This document shows positions 11,366 through 22,754 of a stretch of DNA of 64,000 bases, in pieces. The translations under genes were made by a program, and so were the position numbers. The stretch is from NCBI RefSeq assembly GCF_010093535.1, contig NW_022985179.1, forward strand, positions 438,395 through 502,394. Direction: 5' to 3'. The first letter of the stretch is position 1. Each line of letters begins with the position of its first letter. This stretch comes from Lindgomyces ingoldianus. Its lineage: Eukaryota; Ascomycota; Dothideomycetes; Pleosporales; Lindgomycetaceae. The notes beneath the pieces are model-generated. The model had not been told where the DNA came from. It made no database searches and saw only the letters and a list, made by a program, of their open reading frames with translations.

Positions 11366-12748
11366 GTGAAGGATTGATGTTTATGTGTTGCATTCCACTA
11401 CATGCTCGTCTATTTTCTAGAAGAGGGGTGACGTTCGAATAGGGTCATTAACGGAGATTGTAGCACTAGCTCGCGAAGGTGTGTTCCCAAGGAAGCTCCG
11501 AGACGCTTTGGCCCTTCGGGCCCATCTGGCAACCGAACAAAAAATGGAGGAGCAAAACATCCTAAATCCTTTTATAAGACGCTTTAGATTTATTCCTAGT
11601 ACGCATTTTTAATCTCTCCCCTCAAGGATGTTGACTAGGGGGCCAGTTTCCAGGCCTTTAAGGGGAAATAATCTTACTTCTTTGGGCTGGATCTACCACC
11701 AGCAAGGCAGGCGAGATAAATTGTACGAGGGGCATGCAGAGACGCCTCTAGTTTGTTTCACCGCAAACATTTTTCGACGGCGGATCCAGTGGCATGAGGC
11801 TTGTTCGCAAAAGGATACAAAACCTAAAAATGATTGGTCTGAATTGTTTCGAAATGCCCCGCAGCACTTCGGTGACAGCGGTACTTCAAGAACTGAGAGC
11901 GTCAGCACTGCTTCTAATCCACCAACGCCGCTACAGTGGTAGGAACGCCTGCTCAACCGCTCTCCGGGTTCTGTTTCTAGCTTCTAGACTAATGCTGATG
12001 CGCTGGTGGCTTCGTCCTTTGCTCCTGCATGAGATGCTTATCTAGTTTCTAGGGTCGGGATTCAGCGGGAGGTTCAGGTCTGATGTGGAAGACCTGCTCT
12101 CCCCCGACTGCAGCCCCCATACTTATCAGCATGGAACGCATTCGAGAAGGATAGCCGACGGTGCTGTATCTGAAGATGTCCTCGATATGCAGACAGATGC
12201 CAGACATGGTCTTGGAGACTAAAGGAACACAAGATCACGGACCCTGGCGCCTATCCGGGCTTCCCAAGCGACTCCTCAAACAAAAAAACGCCAAACTGGT
12301 GCCGCCAGCCTCAAATTAGCCAGGAGGAGAAGGCCAGGCGCCATGCATGCCCACTCGTCTGCAAAATCACACACGAATCCGGCAGGTGCAAACTCATTCT
12401 TGCAGAGCACTGACGTCGTATAGAGGAAATTTGGTGGTGTGGTTTGAAACACTTGAGCCACTCCCGCCTTGCGATAGTATAAAGAGGTACAAAGGATGCT
12501 ACAACCTGCTCCTCTCCACATCTTGATTTGTTGTCTTGTTCTTCCACGGTCGAGGAACCCAGACATTCGTTCCCACTTCCATTCTTTACTTCCTGTGGAG
12601 CTTGACGCTCGTTGCACGACATTCTTTTGGATTCACCCAAGTCTTTCTTTGTACCTTCGCGTATATATACACTCTTTCTCCAAGTCAACTTGCCTCAATC
12701 AAATCACAGATTCGATATCTTGAACCGCCTTCGTATCTTCAATTCAAG
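11366..12748. other. Intergenic region and upstream leader of the WSC/DUF1996 gene
   Basis: No gene is supported. A 104-codon plus-strand ORF at 11628-11942 shows no known motif. From about 12530 the sequence is CT-rich, consistent with a transcribed leader. Confidence 0.45.
12478..12484 (+). promoter_or_regulatory. TATA-like box upstream of the WSC/DUF1996 gene
   Basis: TATAAAG lies 265 bp before the start codon and just upstream of a CT-rich leader, a common layout for strongly expressed fungal genes. Inferred from position only. Confidence 0.45.
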
Positions 12749-14647
12749 ATGTATATCAACAACCTCGCTCTAGCCCTTGGTCTGGCGGGCTCAATTGCTC
12801 CAGCTTCCGCCTTCTTTCGCATGTCCTGTCCTGGACGACTTGTGCGAGAACGAATTGACCCGATTGTCAATCCCGGCGCTGTCGGTGGTCATGTGCATAC
12901 CATTTCCGGTGGTTCCGCTTTCGGTCCTTCGATGACCTTCCAGCAAGCTCGCGCGGCGAAGTGCTCGTCATGTGAGATTAAGGAGGATATGTCAAACTAC
13001 TGGACCCCTCAGCTCTACGTCCATGCCAAGAACGGGTCGTTCTTCCCTGTTCCTGTTGTTGGAGATGGAGGCGACACCAATGGCGGCATGACGGTCTACT
13101 ATCTGTGAGCCAGTCCCAAGCCAATAGTCATAAAACACCACACATGCTAATACCCGTAAAGCCAAAGAACTGGAAGTTCCGGCGAGAAACTCAACGCCTT
13201 CCCAGAAGGCTTCCGGATGCTCGCAGGCGACCCTTACAAGCGTAACTTCACTGGTGGCCTCGACGCCAAAGCCGTCTCCTTCGCCTGCCTAGGCGCCAAC
13301 AAGGCTGAAACCAACGAGATCCCAAACTACAACTGTCCTGGAGGGCTTCGAGCCCAGGTCTTCTTCCCCGCGTGCTGGAACGGCAAAGATCTCGATACTG
13401 CCGACCACAAATCACACATGAGCTACCCAGCTGGCGGACAATACAACTCCGGTCCTTGCCCCCCTGAGTTCCCCAAGCATATGATTTCGATATTCTTTGA
13501 GGTGCTGTATGACACCAACAAATTCGTCAACGAGTGGAATGGCAACCAACACCCCTTTGTCTTCTCCAACGGTGACCCAACCGGCTACGGATTCCACGGC
13601 GACTTCGTCAACGGCTGGGACGTTCCCGTGCTGCAAAAAGCCGTCGACACCTGTCTCGACGACTCAGGTAGCGTCGCCAAATGCGGTGCCGTCACTATGT
13701 TCACTGCTTCCGAGTGCAACGCGTGCAAGCTCCCCACCGTCGTAAACGAACAGGTCGACGGCATGATGGACAAGCTCCCCGGCTGCAATCCCGTCACCAC
13801 TGGCCCTGGTCGCGCTGCCCCTGTTGCGAATTGCCCGACGACCCCGTTGTCAGCCCCAAGCACTAACTTCGTGGATCTAACGACGAGTAAGAAGTGGGAA
13901 TATACCGGCTGCGGCACTGATAACATTGGATCTCGCACGTTCACCGGGAAGTCGACGTCCAGCGATGACATGACAGTGGAGAAGTGCGTGGACTTCTGCT
14001 CTGGCGCGGGCTTTTCCTACGCCGGACTAGAGTACGGAAGGGAATGCTACTGCGATAACACGCTGAAAGCCGAGGCCGCGCCAAAGGACGGGATTATGGG
14101 GTCTTGCACGATGAAATGCATGGGAAACAACAAGGAATTCTGCGGGAATGGCGGCGCATTGAGCATTTATCATAAGTGCGGTGCAACCTGCAAGAATCAG
14201 CAGATCGGTGGTGGAGATACTGCTCCGGCTCCGAGTGCTTCTGCGGCAGCGGTGTCATCGCCGGCAACATTGAAGCCTTCGTCTTCATCTGCCCCAACGC
14301 CAGTCAAATCCTCTTCCTCTCTTAAGACCAGTGTCGTCTCGACAAAGGCTCCCGCCACCACTCCCTCGGCCCCGAAAACCACGACCGCGGCAGCACCCAA
14401 ACCAACCAAAGCCCCTGACTGCCCCCAAAACAACTGCGTGCGACAAATGTTCAACCCCACAGCCTCCGTCCCTGGAAGCAAGTTCTGTCCGACGTACACG
14501 GCGTCTGTGAACACGGATCCCAAAGCCATTCCGACATACCTAGGGAACTGCTCTGGTCCTTCAGAGGTTAGTCAGGCGTGTTCGTGTTTGATGTATGCGA
14601 CGCCAACCCCTTCACCGAAGGTGAGGAGGCATGCGAGGGATATATAG
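12749..14647 (+). CDS. Secreted DUF1996 + WSC domain protein
   Basis: Predicted 613 aa from exons 12749-13104 and 13162-14647; the 57-nt intron has donor GTGAGC and branch GCTAAT. Residues 1-21 are a signal peptide ending ASA. DUF1996 follows, with FRMSCPGRLVRERIDPIVNP and GGHVHTISGGSAFG near its start, through about residue 275. A cysteine-rich WSC domain spans about 364-457 (WEYTGCGTD to IYHKC), including the GLEYGRECYCDN core. A Ser/Thr/Pro/Ala-rich linker (470-545) is probably O-glycosylated, then a short Cys-containing tail. No GPI signal or transmembrane helix is seen at the C-terminus, so I infer a secreted or wall-bound protein. WSC domains bind wall polysaccharide in known cases; DUF1996 has no firm function. 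Confidence 0.9.
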
Positions 14648-15446
14648 GGATGACATGAGAGATAGAATAGATATGGGTGGCTCTTTGGACTTGAGTATCT
14701 TGGATGGGTGGTATGTGCGTGCATTGGATGCATAGCAACATGCATATGTTATTTTCTCCCCCGCCTAGTTTGTTTCGGCATTACGGTTCCACTTCACATT
14801 TGTATGATATTTGCATTTGCATTCGCATTCTTCGATTCTCTTCTTGTCGCTCGCTTTATTCGATTGAGTGTCTTGAAAATATTTTTGCTCTTGAGAAAAG
14901 GTAAGGCGGCGAGCAGAATCAGCATAGCTGATTTAGCTATCTAGAGAGCATGCACGAAGGAAAATATCTGATCACGGGCATTCGTCCCATCGAATTCAAA
15001 CCAAAGCAGTATGGTACCAAGAAAGCCAAATGCATTCCCATCTACTCTCAAAAGAAAAACAAAAACCAAGACCCTAAGAGTACACAAAGGCAGCGCCTCC
15101 CACCAGATGGATTGCATTTTGCCACAATTGATTCCATTATCTATTCTGTCTGCCTCCCTTCCTACGTTGACCACCTCCCGCCTCCTATCTCTCCCTAATC
15201 ATCCACTAATCCGTCCAGCTGCCCGTGCAGGCGGCCCACTGTAAAGAAAATACACAAATAAGACGTACAACATGTCGCACAAGATATTTGAATCCGTGAG
15301 CGCCATGCAAAGTATGAGAGATGTATAGGTCATGGGTCATTTTCGGGAGAGATGTGTTTGTGTGTCCAATAGATAGCGATACCGATGCCGGGATTCTCAT
15401 CGCAGGGGAAATTGGCTACGCTGCGACGGCGAGATGGACGAAGCGT
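14648..15446. other. Convergent 3' intergenic region
   Basis: Lies between the 3' ends of the WSC gene and the convergent V-ATPase gene. It has T-rich and A-rich stretches suited to 3' end formation. No gene is supported. Confidence 0.5.
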
Positions 15447-16402
15447 TTATGGGTTGCACGTAGCTGTGCTGCCCTTGGAATTCATGAGCAGGGCAACGAT
15501 GAGACCATACAGACCTGCAGACAAAGCAATTAGTCGCCGCCCATTGATCAAGCAATTCCGATATCCCAAACTTACCCAAGACTTCGGCGAAAATGAGAAT
15601 CAAAATCATGCCGACGAACAGCCGGGGCTGCTGCGCAGTTCCTCGCACACCGGCATCTCCGACGATTCCGATGGCGAATCCGGCGGCCATACCTGCAAGT
15701 CCGACAGAGAGACCGGCGCCGAGCTGGATGAAGTTGGTGAAGAGCGAGGATTCTTGCTTTAAATCGTTGGAGATCAGGACTGAGACGACGAGGCCGTAGA
15801 TGCCGATGATACCAGCCATGACAACGGGGATGATGTCTGGACATGTTAGCTGTCGGGTCTCGGGAGAACAGGGGAGCGCCTGGAGGGAACAAGTACAGAG
15901 GAGGCGGGAGAGGGTAGGAGGGGGAGGGTAATGGTATAAACGTACTCTTGACTATCAGATCCGGACGGAGGACACCCATGGCAGAGACGCCAACGCCTGC
16001 CTTGGCAGTTCCGTAGGCAGCGCCAAAACATGTAAAGACGATGGCGGAGGTGCAGCCCATGGCACCGAAGAAGGGCTATTGCAGACATCAGCATGCTGTC
16101 CGCCAATTCAGCGCAGTGTAATTGTTGCTACGATAAGGGGGAGGACCGCGGAGGTCAAGGGGAGACAGTGGAGCCGACTTGGGAGGGAGGCGAAGAGGAG
16201 CATGAGGACGACTTACGGCATAAACGGGACTGGATTAAGCATCGTGTCAGCGAGCATTCATTGATTGGGGCGATGAAGGACAGAGACAGGGGGTTGCTTT
16301 GTCGACCGCAAGCTCCAGCTTATCTCGCGGAAGCAAAGCTAGAGCTGCCTGCAGAGCGCGATAAAGAGAGCTTCGGGGGGCTCACCAGTAATCGGAGACC
16401 AT
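15447..16402 (-). CDS. vma3: V-ATPase V0 proteolipid subunit c (16 kDa)
   Basis: Five exons give 162 aa: 16402-16386 (17 nt), 16229-16217 (13 nt), 16075-15946, 15836-15576 and 15514-15447. The product begins [20 protein letters not shown] and matches the fungal Vma3 family along its length, which is usually about 160 aa. It has four transmembrane helices; the proton-carrying glutamate is E138 in [10 protein letters not shown], and [15 protein letters not shown] is the invariant loop before it. The subunit forms the rotating c-ring of the vacuolar proton pump. The first two exons are tiny; without the 13-nt exon the frame into PFFGAMGC fails, and the exon supplies PVYA exactly where the family has it. 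It is head-to-head with SNU13. Confidence 0.93.
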
Positions 16403-16847
16403 TGCGGCGGTTCTCTAAGCAAGAAGAGTGTATACTTAGTCGAAGGACGGGCTTGTGATGGGGAGATGAGTTGTGGTGAATGGGTAGACGAGGATGGTGT
16501 GGTGAGGGAGCCGGAGTGGTGACGATGGGAGGCAGGTGCAGTTCTTCGCTTGGCCATCCCCGTTGCCAGGGTCGGCTGGACACTCACGTGACCGACCGCC
16601 AAGATCTTCCGAACCGAAGAAATCCAAAAAAGTCTACTGAGGCTCCATCATTCACTCTCTCCCTCAACACCACCACCCCCGCACCCCACGACAGCCAACA
16701 GAACGGGCGAGCATACGCAGTGTAAGTAATCCCCCATCCCATCCCCGCCACCTGGCTTACCAATACTTCCAGGAACCCTCACGGGCGAGCCGAGCAGTGA
16801 ACCCAGTTCTCCCCACCAGCACCTCTTCCTCACAAAACCCCCTCACC
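16403..16847. promoter_or_regulatory. Bidirectional promoter, vma3 / SNU13, with a 5' UTR intron of SNU13
   Basis: The 445 bp between the two divergent start codons must hold both promoters. On the SNU13 side, GTGTAAGT at 16720-16727 and TTCCAG ending at 16772 delimit a probable 51-nt intron in the 5' leader (16722-16772). Sharing of regulation by the two housekeeping genes is inferred from the arrangement. Confidence 0.55.
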
Positions 16848-17280
16848 ATGTCCAACGACAGCTCTGCCGCTTGGCCCGTTGCCGACCAGGCTCTCTCGCA
16901 AGAGATCCTCGATCTGGTGCAGCAGGCCACTCACTACCGCCAGCTGAAGAAGGGCGCCAACGAGGGTCAGTCACCAACAATCCCAACCCCTCCCTACATA
17001 TACTAACAACTTTCCAGCAACCAAGACACTCAACCGCGGCATCGCCGAAGTGGTCATCCTGGCCGCCGACACCTCCCCGTTGGCCATTCTTCTCCATCTG
17101 CCGCTTCTCTGCGAAGACAAGAACGTGCCCTACGTCTACGTTCCTTCCAAGATGGCTTTGGGACGCGCCTGTGGTGTCTCTCGCGCTGTCATTGCCGCCT
17201 CAATTACCACGAACGAGGCTTCGGACCTCATGAGCCAGATTCGAACTCTGAAGGACAAGGTTGAAAGGCTGCAGATCTAA
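16848..17280 (+). CDS. SNU13: SNU13 / NHP2L1 (15.5K), L7Ae-family snRNP and snoRNP protein
   Basis: Two exons (16848-16965, 17018-17280) give 126 aa, the normal length. The 52-nt intron has donor GTCAGT and a perfect TACTAAC branch site. The protein is one L7Ae RNA-binding domain: [20 protein letters not shown] (residues about 35-54), the [20 protein letters not shown] block, and [20 protein letters not shown]. It binds kink-turns in U4 snRNA and in box C/D snoRNAs and so works in splicing and rRNA modification in the nucleus. Near-complete conservation makes the call secure. Confidence 0.96.
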
Positions 17281-18850
17281 GTGAGATCAAGGCCGACTGG
17301 AACTACAACTATTGCTGGCCAAGTGCGGAATCTCGGAGAAAAATTTGTCTGGACTTCTCAGCCACCTGCTTAGGAACATACGTGCTCAGATAAGACCAGC
17401 TACAATCTGATACGCATATTATACCATATATCCCCAAGTCCACCTAATCTTATTGCCACGCCTCCAGCACGCAGCACGGAAAGTGGGAGCACTGGGCTTG
17501 CTATGACGAGGATATCCTGACCGTGTGATTCTAACCAAGCCCTCTTTGTCCTTGCCGACTGCTCATATAAACTGCCCGTCGGACACAACGACAAGGAGAC
17601 TGGTCAGGAGGTCTAATTATTATATGCGCTTTCCATGCATGATCTTCGGTTCTAATCCAATAATCTGGTGGAAGGGATCCTATCGATTCCTTAGATGAGG
17701 GAGGAATAGGGTGTGATGCGAGATTAGACGAACAAGATACAAGATACATAACCCACGATAGTATATTGATAGCCCAAACTCCTCAGCTCAAACAAAGTCT
17801 GCAGAAGTATCCAGACAACGCAAACAGCTCCGTGCTTGCCCAAGACAAGCAGAGAGAGACATGAATATGACTTTTAGTGTGTTTCATTTTGGCGAGATAG
17901 AAGTTTTACATGTTAGTCTACAGAACAAACCACGACACAAGATCTCCACGAGAAGGAATAGTAGCGAGACATTGACTAGTGTGGAGTGCAGTGACTTGAC
18001 GCTGTAAAGATTGGACATCCCAAGCTTTACGCTGATGTTCAGAGAAGACCGCTAGATGGTTTTCGGATTGGCGCGTCTGTGCTCTCAACGTCACTCTCCC
18101 AAAGTAAAGTACGTTCTTCTTAATTTCAAACACTGAAGAAAATTATTATTGCTTCTACAGTAGGTAACTTCAGTTCAATCGGGGCTGTGTCAATTTAACG
18201 GTCAGACATGCCAATGGTGGCCCATGAGTGTCCAGTGACGATTGTCGACGCCAAGTGGAAGACGATGGACTCTGCTTGTGCAGAGAGCGGCTCTTGCACA
18301 AAAGACATTGACATCAAACCTCATTGTGGGCTTTTGGTACGAGTATGATGTGGAGCATGGTTCAATGTAAAGTGCTGCTTTCACCCCAAACTACCAGCCT
18401 TTCATAACTAGTCATCACGTCCTGCAGCATCATCAAAACCACGCCATAAAGCTTACCAGCCTAATAATCTGTCTAGTATTGTGTCACTGAGAGGCCTCAC
18501 ACTGGGTTATCTCTTAAACGTTTTTGATAAACAATTGCTCCCACCACACCGCCAAATTCCAATCTTTCACCCCCCGTCTGTGCCAGAACAATCACAACAC
18601 CGCAAAATCATAAGCACCAGCACCAGCACCAGCACAAAAGCCATCACCACTCGCGCAGGTTTCTCTGCCGAAACCACAACGCCTGCACCACCAAACACGG
18701 TTTCAAAAATCCTACATAAACACTTCGTCTACTAAGGACATGCTTGCCCTCGGCAATCCCACACGACTTACTGTTCGCAACATATCTTCCTCTTTTCGCA
18801 ACTGAAAGGCACCAACTTAGCTTACTGAAGTTTCCCTACCTCTGGTTCTT
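17281..18850. other. Intergenic region
   Basis: About 1.6 kb without a supportable gene. The first part is the SNU13 3' flank. Short ORFs on both strands lack domains. A four-unit (ACCAGC) repeat lies at about 18615-18634. Confidence 0.45.
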
Positions 18851-19225
18851 GTCTCACAACGCCATTAATGACGGTAAACAAGCTTCTTGTCTAGTTCGTT
18901 ATCAACCCGACTTTCTAAAGCCTCACCCACTTTTGCCTCTTGTTGGCGCTGTATAGCTTCTTCCTCGCACAACCACCAGACACCATAAGCCTTTCTAGAG
19001 TTCCACCTACTTCTTTCTCCAGTCTCACAACACCTCGATCGTCACCAGCCTCTTTCCAGATCTTCATCTACTTCTGCGTTCGTCTCACGACACCACCGAC
19101 AACAGTACAAACCTCTCGTCTCTTTTGTCTTTCTGTCACCAACCTTCATCAGCTTCTCCTTTCTGTCTCACAGCACTACGGACAACAATACAAACCTCTT
19201 ATCTCCTTCATTGCCAACTTTCTCA
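18851..19225 (+). repeat. Degenerate repeats in the CT-rich leader of the SAP-like gene
   Basis: The phrase GTCTCAC followed by a CACC/CACT-like block recurs at 18851, 19022, 19082 and 19165. The last two copies also share GACAACARTACAAACCTCT. Spacing is about 171, 60 and 83 bp. The tract is CT-rich and lies before the ATG at 19526, so it is probably transcribed leader or promoter. The repeats look like old, diverged duplications. Confidence 0.55.
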
Positions 19226-19525
19226 TCTAGGAAAGCTGCATCTCGCCAGTCCATCCAGAGTCTATAGACCAGTACAGTGCAGTACAACGCCATCACTGTT
19301 GCTAGCAACCCAGAATTGCACCTTTCAGCCCTGCACAGCTCAGCCCTGTTTTATCAGCATCTACCTCAGATCCTGAGCTTTTGCCTAGCTCGTCACCGGC
19401 GCTTCCACGTTAAAGCCTATCGTCTCGTTCCTGCATCACCACTAGCTAGTTAGACGTCTTTCCTTTCGTCAATTTCCATTCCTACCATTCCTCCATCTCT
19501 CATCACCACCAACGATACCTTCTAA

Positions 19526-20650
19526 ATGGCCCGCAGCACGAGATCTAACACATCCGCTCGCGAATTCCCTCTCACCGCTGCCTCTACTCGCTCTCGTCGT
19601 TCTCGCCCCGCTGAAAAGGCCATCACTATCTCTCGCTCGTCCTCAGGTCCACTAGCTGCCACTTCCGCACTCTCAACTCGTGCTCGTTCACTTCAGCCTA
19701 CTGATACTGCACCACAATCCGCCACTCAGACGTCTAATGCCGTCGTCCAACCTCAGCCTGTCACCATGGCCAAACAGACCACCAAAGCGGTACCTTCCAA
19801 GACCAAACAGCCACCCGCGCCTCAAACTGCCATCATTACAACCGCAAAGCGGAACGCATGGGGAGACTCTCGCGCTGCCACCGAATCCCAGATGATGTCC
19901 TCACACGCCACTCTCCTCGTCCAGTCCAACATCATCTCCGTCGACACCGCCACTAAGCTCGCCCAGCCCTGGCACGAGAATGGAGTATTGGATTTCCAGT
20001 GGGAGAGCCAGCACCTAGATCCATCCCGCAAGCACGACGTCAAGATGATAGATCTAGACAAAGCGAAGAAGATGCATGCGCGGAAAGACGTAGCGGAGAA
20101 GAAAATGTTAGCGGAGTATTGCATGGGGAAGATTGATGAATGGGGTAAGCCTAAGGGCTGGAAAGAAGGGGTCGTCTTGGAGGATGAGGAGGATGTTGAT
20201 TCAGCGTATGCCCAAGTCCCAGCCCCCACCCCAGTCCTTACTCCTACGCCAGCCCCGACAAGGGGGAAGAACAAAGCCACTTCCGGCCGAGTCTCCAAAT
20301 CCACCCCGAACCGCCACTTCTCCACCATCATCGAAGAAGCCTCTACCCCTGCCTCCCCCCTCCCTTCCACTGTCACCACTCCCGCTGACTACAAAGAGTT
20401 CGGCTACTTCGACCTCGCCGCTATCGGTCGCGAACGCGGCCTAATTACGCGCGGTAACGCGGATGCTCTACGCGCGCGGCTGGTAGCGGATGATGTTGCG
20501 GTGCGGAACGGCACGGCGCGCGAAATGGCGCCGTATAGGAAACCGGGGGCTAAGCAGGCGCGGAATAGGATGCTGAAGAAGGAGAAGGTAGAAGAGAAAG
20601 GAAAGTCGGAGCCGGTCGATAGGAAGCAGAGCAGTGAGGACGGGGAATAA
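19526..20650 (+). CDS. SAP-like motif protein, probable nuclear DNA- or RNA-binding
   Basis: Single exon, 374 aa. The N-terminus (1-110) is basic and Ser/Thr/Pro-rich with RSTRSNTSAREF and STRSRRSRPAEK, probably disordered and nuclear. The middle (about 115-225) is a conserved-looking helical segment with SNIISVDTATKLAQPW and KHDVKMIDLDKAKKMHARKD. After an acidic and Pro-rich linker, residues about 290-325 (YKEFGYFDLAAIGRERGLIT, then NADALRARLVADD) fit a SAP helix-loop-helix, where Leu and Gly positions match the motif. The C-terminus is Lys-rich. SAP motifs usually bind AT-rich or scaffold DNA. I recognise no specific family member. The upstream leader is unusually long and repeated. Confidence 0.7.
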   Translation: MARSTRSNTSAREFPLTAASTRSRRSRPAEKAITISRSSSGPLAATSALSTRARSLQPTDTAPQSATQTSNAVVQPQPVTMAKQTTKAVPSKTKQPPAPQTAIITTAKRNAWGDSRAATESQMMSSHATLLVQSNIISVDTATKLAQPWHENGVLDFQWESQHLDPSRKHDVKMIDLDKAKKMHARKDVAEKKMLAEYCMGKIDEWGKPKGWKEGVVLEDEEDVDSAYAQVPAPTPVLTPTPAPTRGKNKATSGRVSKSTPNRHFSTIIEEASTPASPLPSTVTTPADYKEFGYFDLAAIGRERGLITRGNADALRARLVADDVAVRNGTAREMAPYRKPGAKQARNRMLKKEKVEEKGKSEPVDRKQSSEDGE

Positions 20651-20880
20651 GGGGTAACGAGGGGGAGTTGAAGTGGGGGCCCAGAAGGAGGTTCGTGGTA
20701 CAGGGGTTTGGAGGATTGTTTGAGCGGGTGTGAGTGTGAGATTTCATGCTGGGTAGATTAGATGGTGATTTTTAAGTTTTCTTGTAAGATAGCTTTCTGT
20801 TAGTCTTTGTACAATAATAGGCCTATAACTTGCATGCTATTTTTGTAATAATGACATTGGAGATATAGAAAATTATTCAA
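20651..20880 (+). other. 3' flank of the SAP-like gene
   Basis: AT-rich from about 20760, with TTTTTAAGTTTTC and ACAATAATAG stretches suited to polyadenylation. Nothing else is seen. Confidence 0.4.
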
Positions 20881-21120
20881 GCCTAGCGTTGTAAGCTTCG
20901 AGTACAACGTTTAGCCCTAAAACCCCTTTACTACCTTCTAACAGAGAAGCTATAGACCTAGTTTATTAGCTTGTGTAAGATTGCAGACAAAGTAATTTAT
21001 AGGCTATTTTTAAAATGCAAACAGAGTAAGAAGATCAAGAGGTCTTTAGACATAGCGCAGTAAGCTTAGAAAACAGCATTCGACCTAAAATACCTTGCTA
21101 CCTTTAATTAGAGAGACGAC
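20881..21120. repeat. Two diverged direct repeats in an AT-rich block
   Basis: About 70 bp beginning CCTAGCGTTGTAAGCTT at 20882 is repeated, at roughly 70% identity by eye, from about 21050 (CATAGCGCAGTAAGCTT). Shared landmarks are TAAGCTT, CCTAAAA and CTACCTT followed by AGAGA. The surrounding DNA is AT-rich. This looks like a decayed repeat or transposon remnant between two genes. Confidence 0.45.
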
Positions 21121-21149
21121 ACATTCCCAATTTCTTCCAGGATGTGGAC

Positions 21150-22754
21150 CTAATGCCCTACATGATGTGAGCTCCGTCTCTTCAACTCCCGCTCCAGCTC
21201 TTCCCTCTCCTCGACTGTAAGCCGGCTTTCCGCCTTCCCAATCTGAACACCCCAAAACATGACAATCAATCCAACCACTGAGCATCCAGTCGCAAACCAA
21301 AACGCGACCTTGTAGCTTTCTCTCTGCCCCAGTTCGGCCGTCTGAGTAACAGCCAGGTCCGCAAAGCCAAGGAAGAAAGATATCCCGATGAATAGCATGC
21401 TGTTGATCAGCGCTCCAGCGAGACCCTGGCGGGACTTGGGCATGCTTGTGGTGATGAATATATTGGTGACGTTGTATGTGATGTCGATACCAGCCGTGGC
21501 GCAGATCATGGCTGGGAAGATGTAGGCCCAGTAGTTGGGGTTTGTAGGGATTATGGCGAAAAGAACGACCGAGAGTATGTAGCATATACCTGAGAGGCCA
21601 AGTAGGGTCGTTCCTGGAAGCAGATGAAGAATCAAGCCACCAATGGTGGCCAGAATGAGCCCACCAACACACATCGGGGAAAACCACGCCGTGGTGAGGA
21701 GCGGGGATGCGTGGAGTATCTCCTCGATGTAGAAGCTGGCGTAGAAAAGATAGATACCAAAGACTCCGTATTGGAAGAAGAGCGCAACTACCAAGGCTTT
21801 CATACCCTTGACATCGAGCATGTCTCTAGGGAGAAGAGGTTGCGTTGCCAGCCAGCCCTCAACGTAAACAGTTCCGGCGAGAAAGAGCCATCCGATGACG
21901 AATGTCACTGGAATGTATGGAGTAGCCCATCCATTTTGGGCATGGGAACCATCAGTTATGGCGAATACCACGAGGAGCAAACCAGGAACGATAGTGAAGG
22001 TTCCAAGCCAGTCCATCCTCACTTCACAATCTTTTCTTTCTTCTTGGTCAGATGGGATGGTTAAGTATGATGCAATGGTTACTACCCACAACATGATGGA
22101 ACCGAAGAAGAAGAACCATCGCCAGGATATGAGTTGAGCAGACACACCGGCGAAGAATATCCCTGCAAAGAATCCGACAGGAGCGAAGGCGCCGTATAGG
22201 CTAAAGACGAGGTTTTTGCGTGGACCAGGGCGGTACTACAAACCCATGTTAGTGTTTGAAGTTAGAATTGAGTTTAAAAGACCTACGAGACTACCTAGGA
22301 GCATTATACCAGATGGCAGGAAGGCTGCAGGTCCAAGCCCTTGCAAGGCTCGGCAAATGATGAGCATGGTGTAGTTCTGGCTGAATCCCGCAACAATAGA
22401 CCACACAAGAAACCAGATAAGGCCAGAAACAAAGACTACCTTTCCTCCAAACATGTCCGCAAGACGTCCAGAAGGCAGAAGGAAAGCTCCAGTGACCAAG
22501 GAGAAGACGCTGGCTGGCCAAGTTTCTGCCTGCGACGGAATTTGCAAGGCTGTAGTCAGCACTGGCAAGAGGATGTTGAAACCAGAGGTGAAATACTCGG
22601 CAGCAAAAATGGAACCAATTAAAGAGAAGCAGAACCCTAATTCTGTCCAAATAGAACTGAATGCCTCCGGTCGTTCTCTCCCGAGTCGTTCAAACTCTGA
22701 AGGGGTGTAGGAGCCTCCGGGTCCTTCTTCTACAATTTCATCTCCTAGCGTCAT
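21150..22754 (-). CDS. MFS transporter, DHA2-like (14-TM drug:H+ antiporter type)
   Basis: Exons 22754-22287 and 22235-21150 give 517 aa; the 51-nt intron has donor GTAGGT and joins GSL to YRPGPRKNLVF. The first helices include FSLIGSIFAAEYFTSGFNIL, then the MFS loop motif around GRLADMFGGKVVF. RALQGLGPAAFLPSGIMLLG is the motif-C region expected of antiporters, and YRPGPRKNLVFSLYGAFAPV is typical of fungal DHA2 proteins. The C-terminal half contains at least six more hydrophobic helices. It probably exports a small molecule at the plasma membrane; the substrate is unknown. A Zn2Cys6 gene starts 674 bp away on the opposite strand, a layout often seen for an exporter and its regulator. Confidence 0.88.

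Noticed and set aside
13585..13971. 128-codon minus-strand ORF
   Set aside because: Lies antisense inside the WSC/DUF1996 coding exon.
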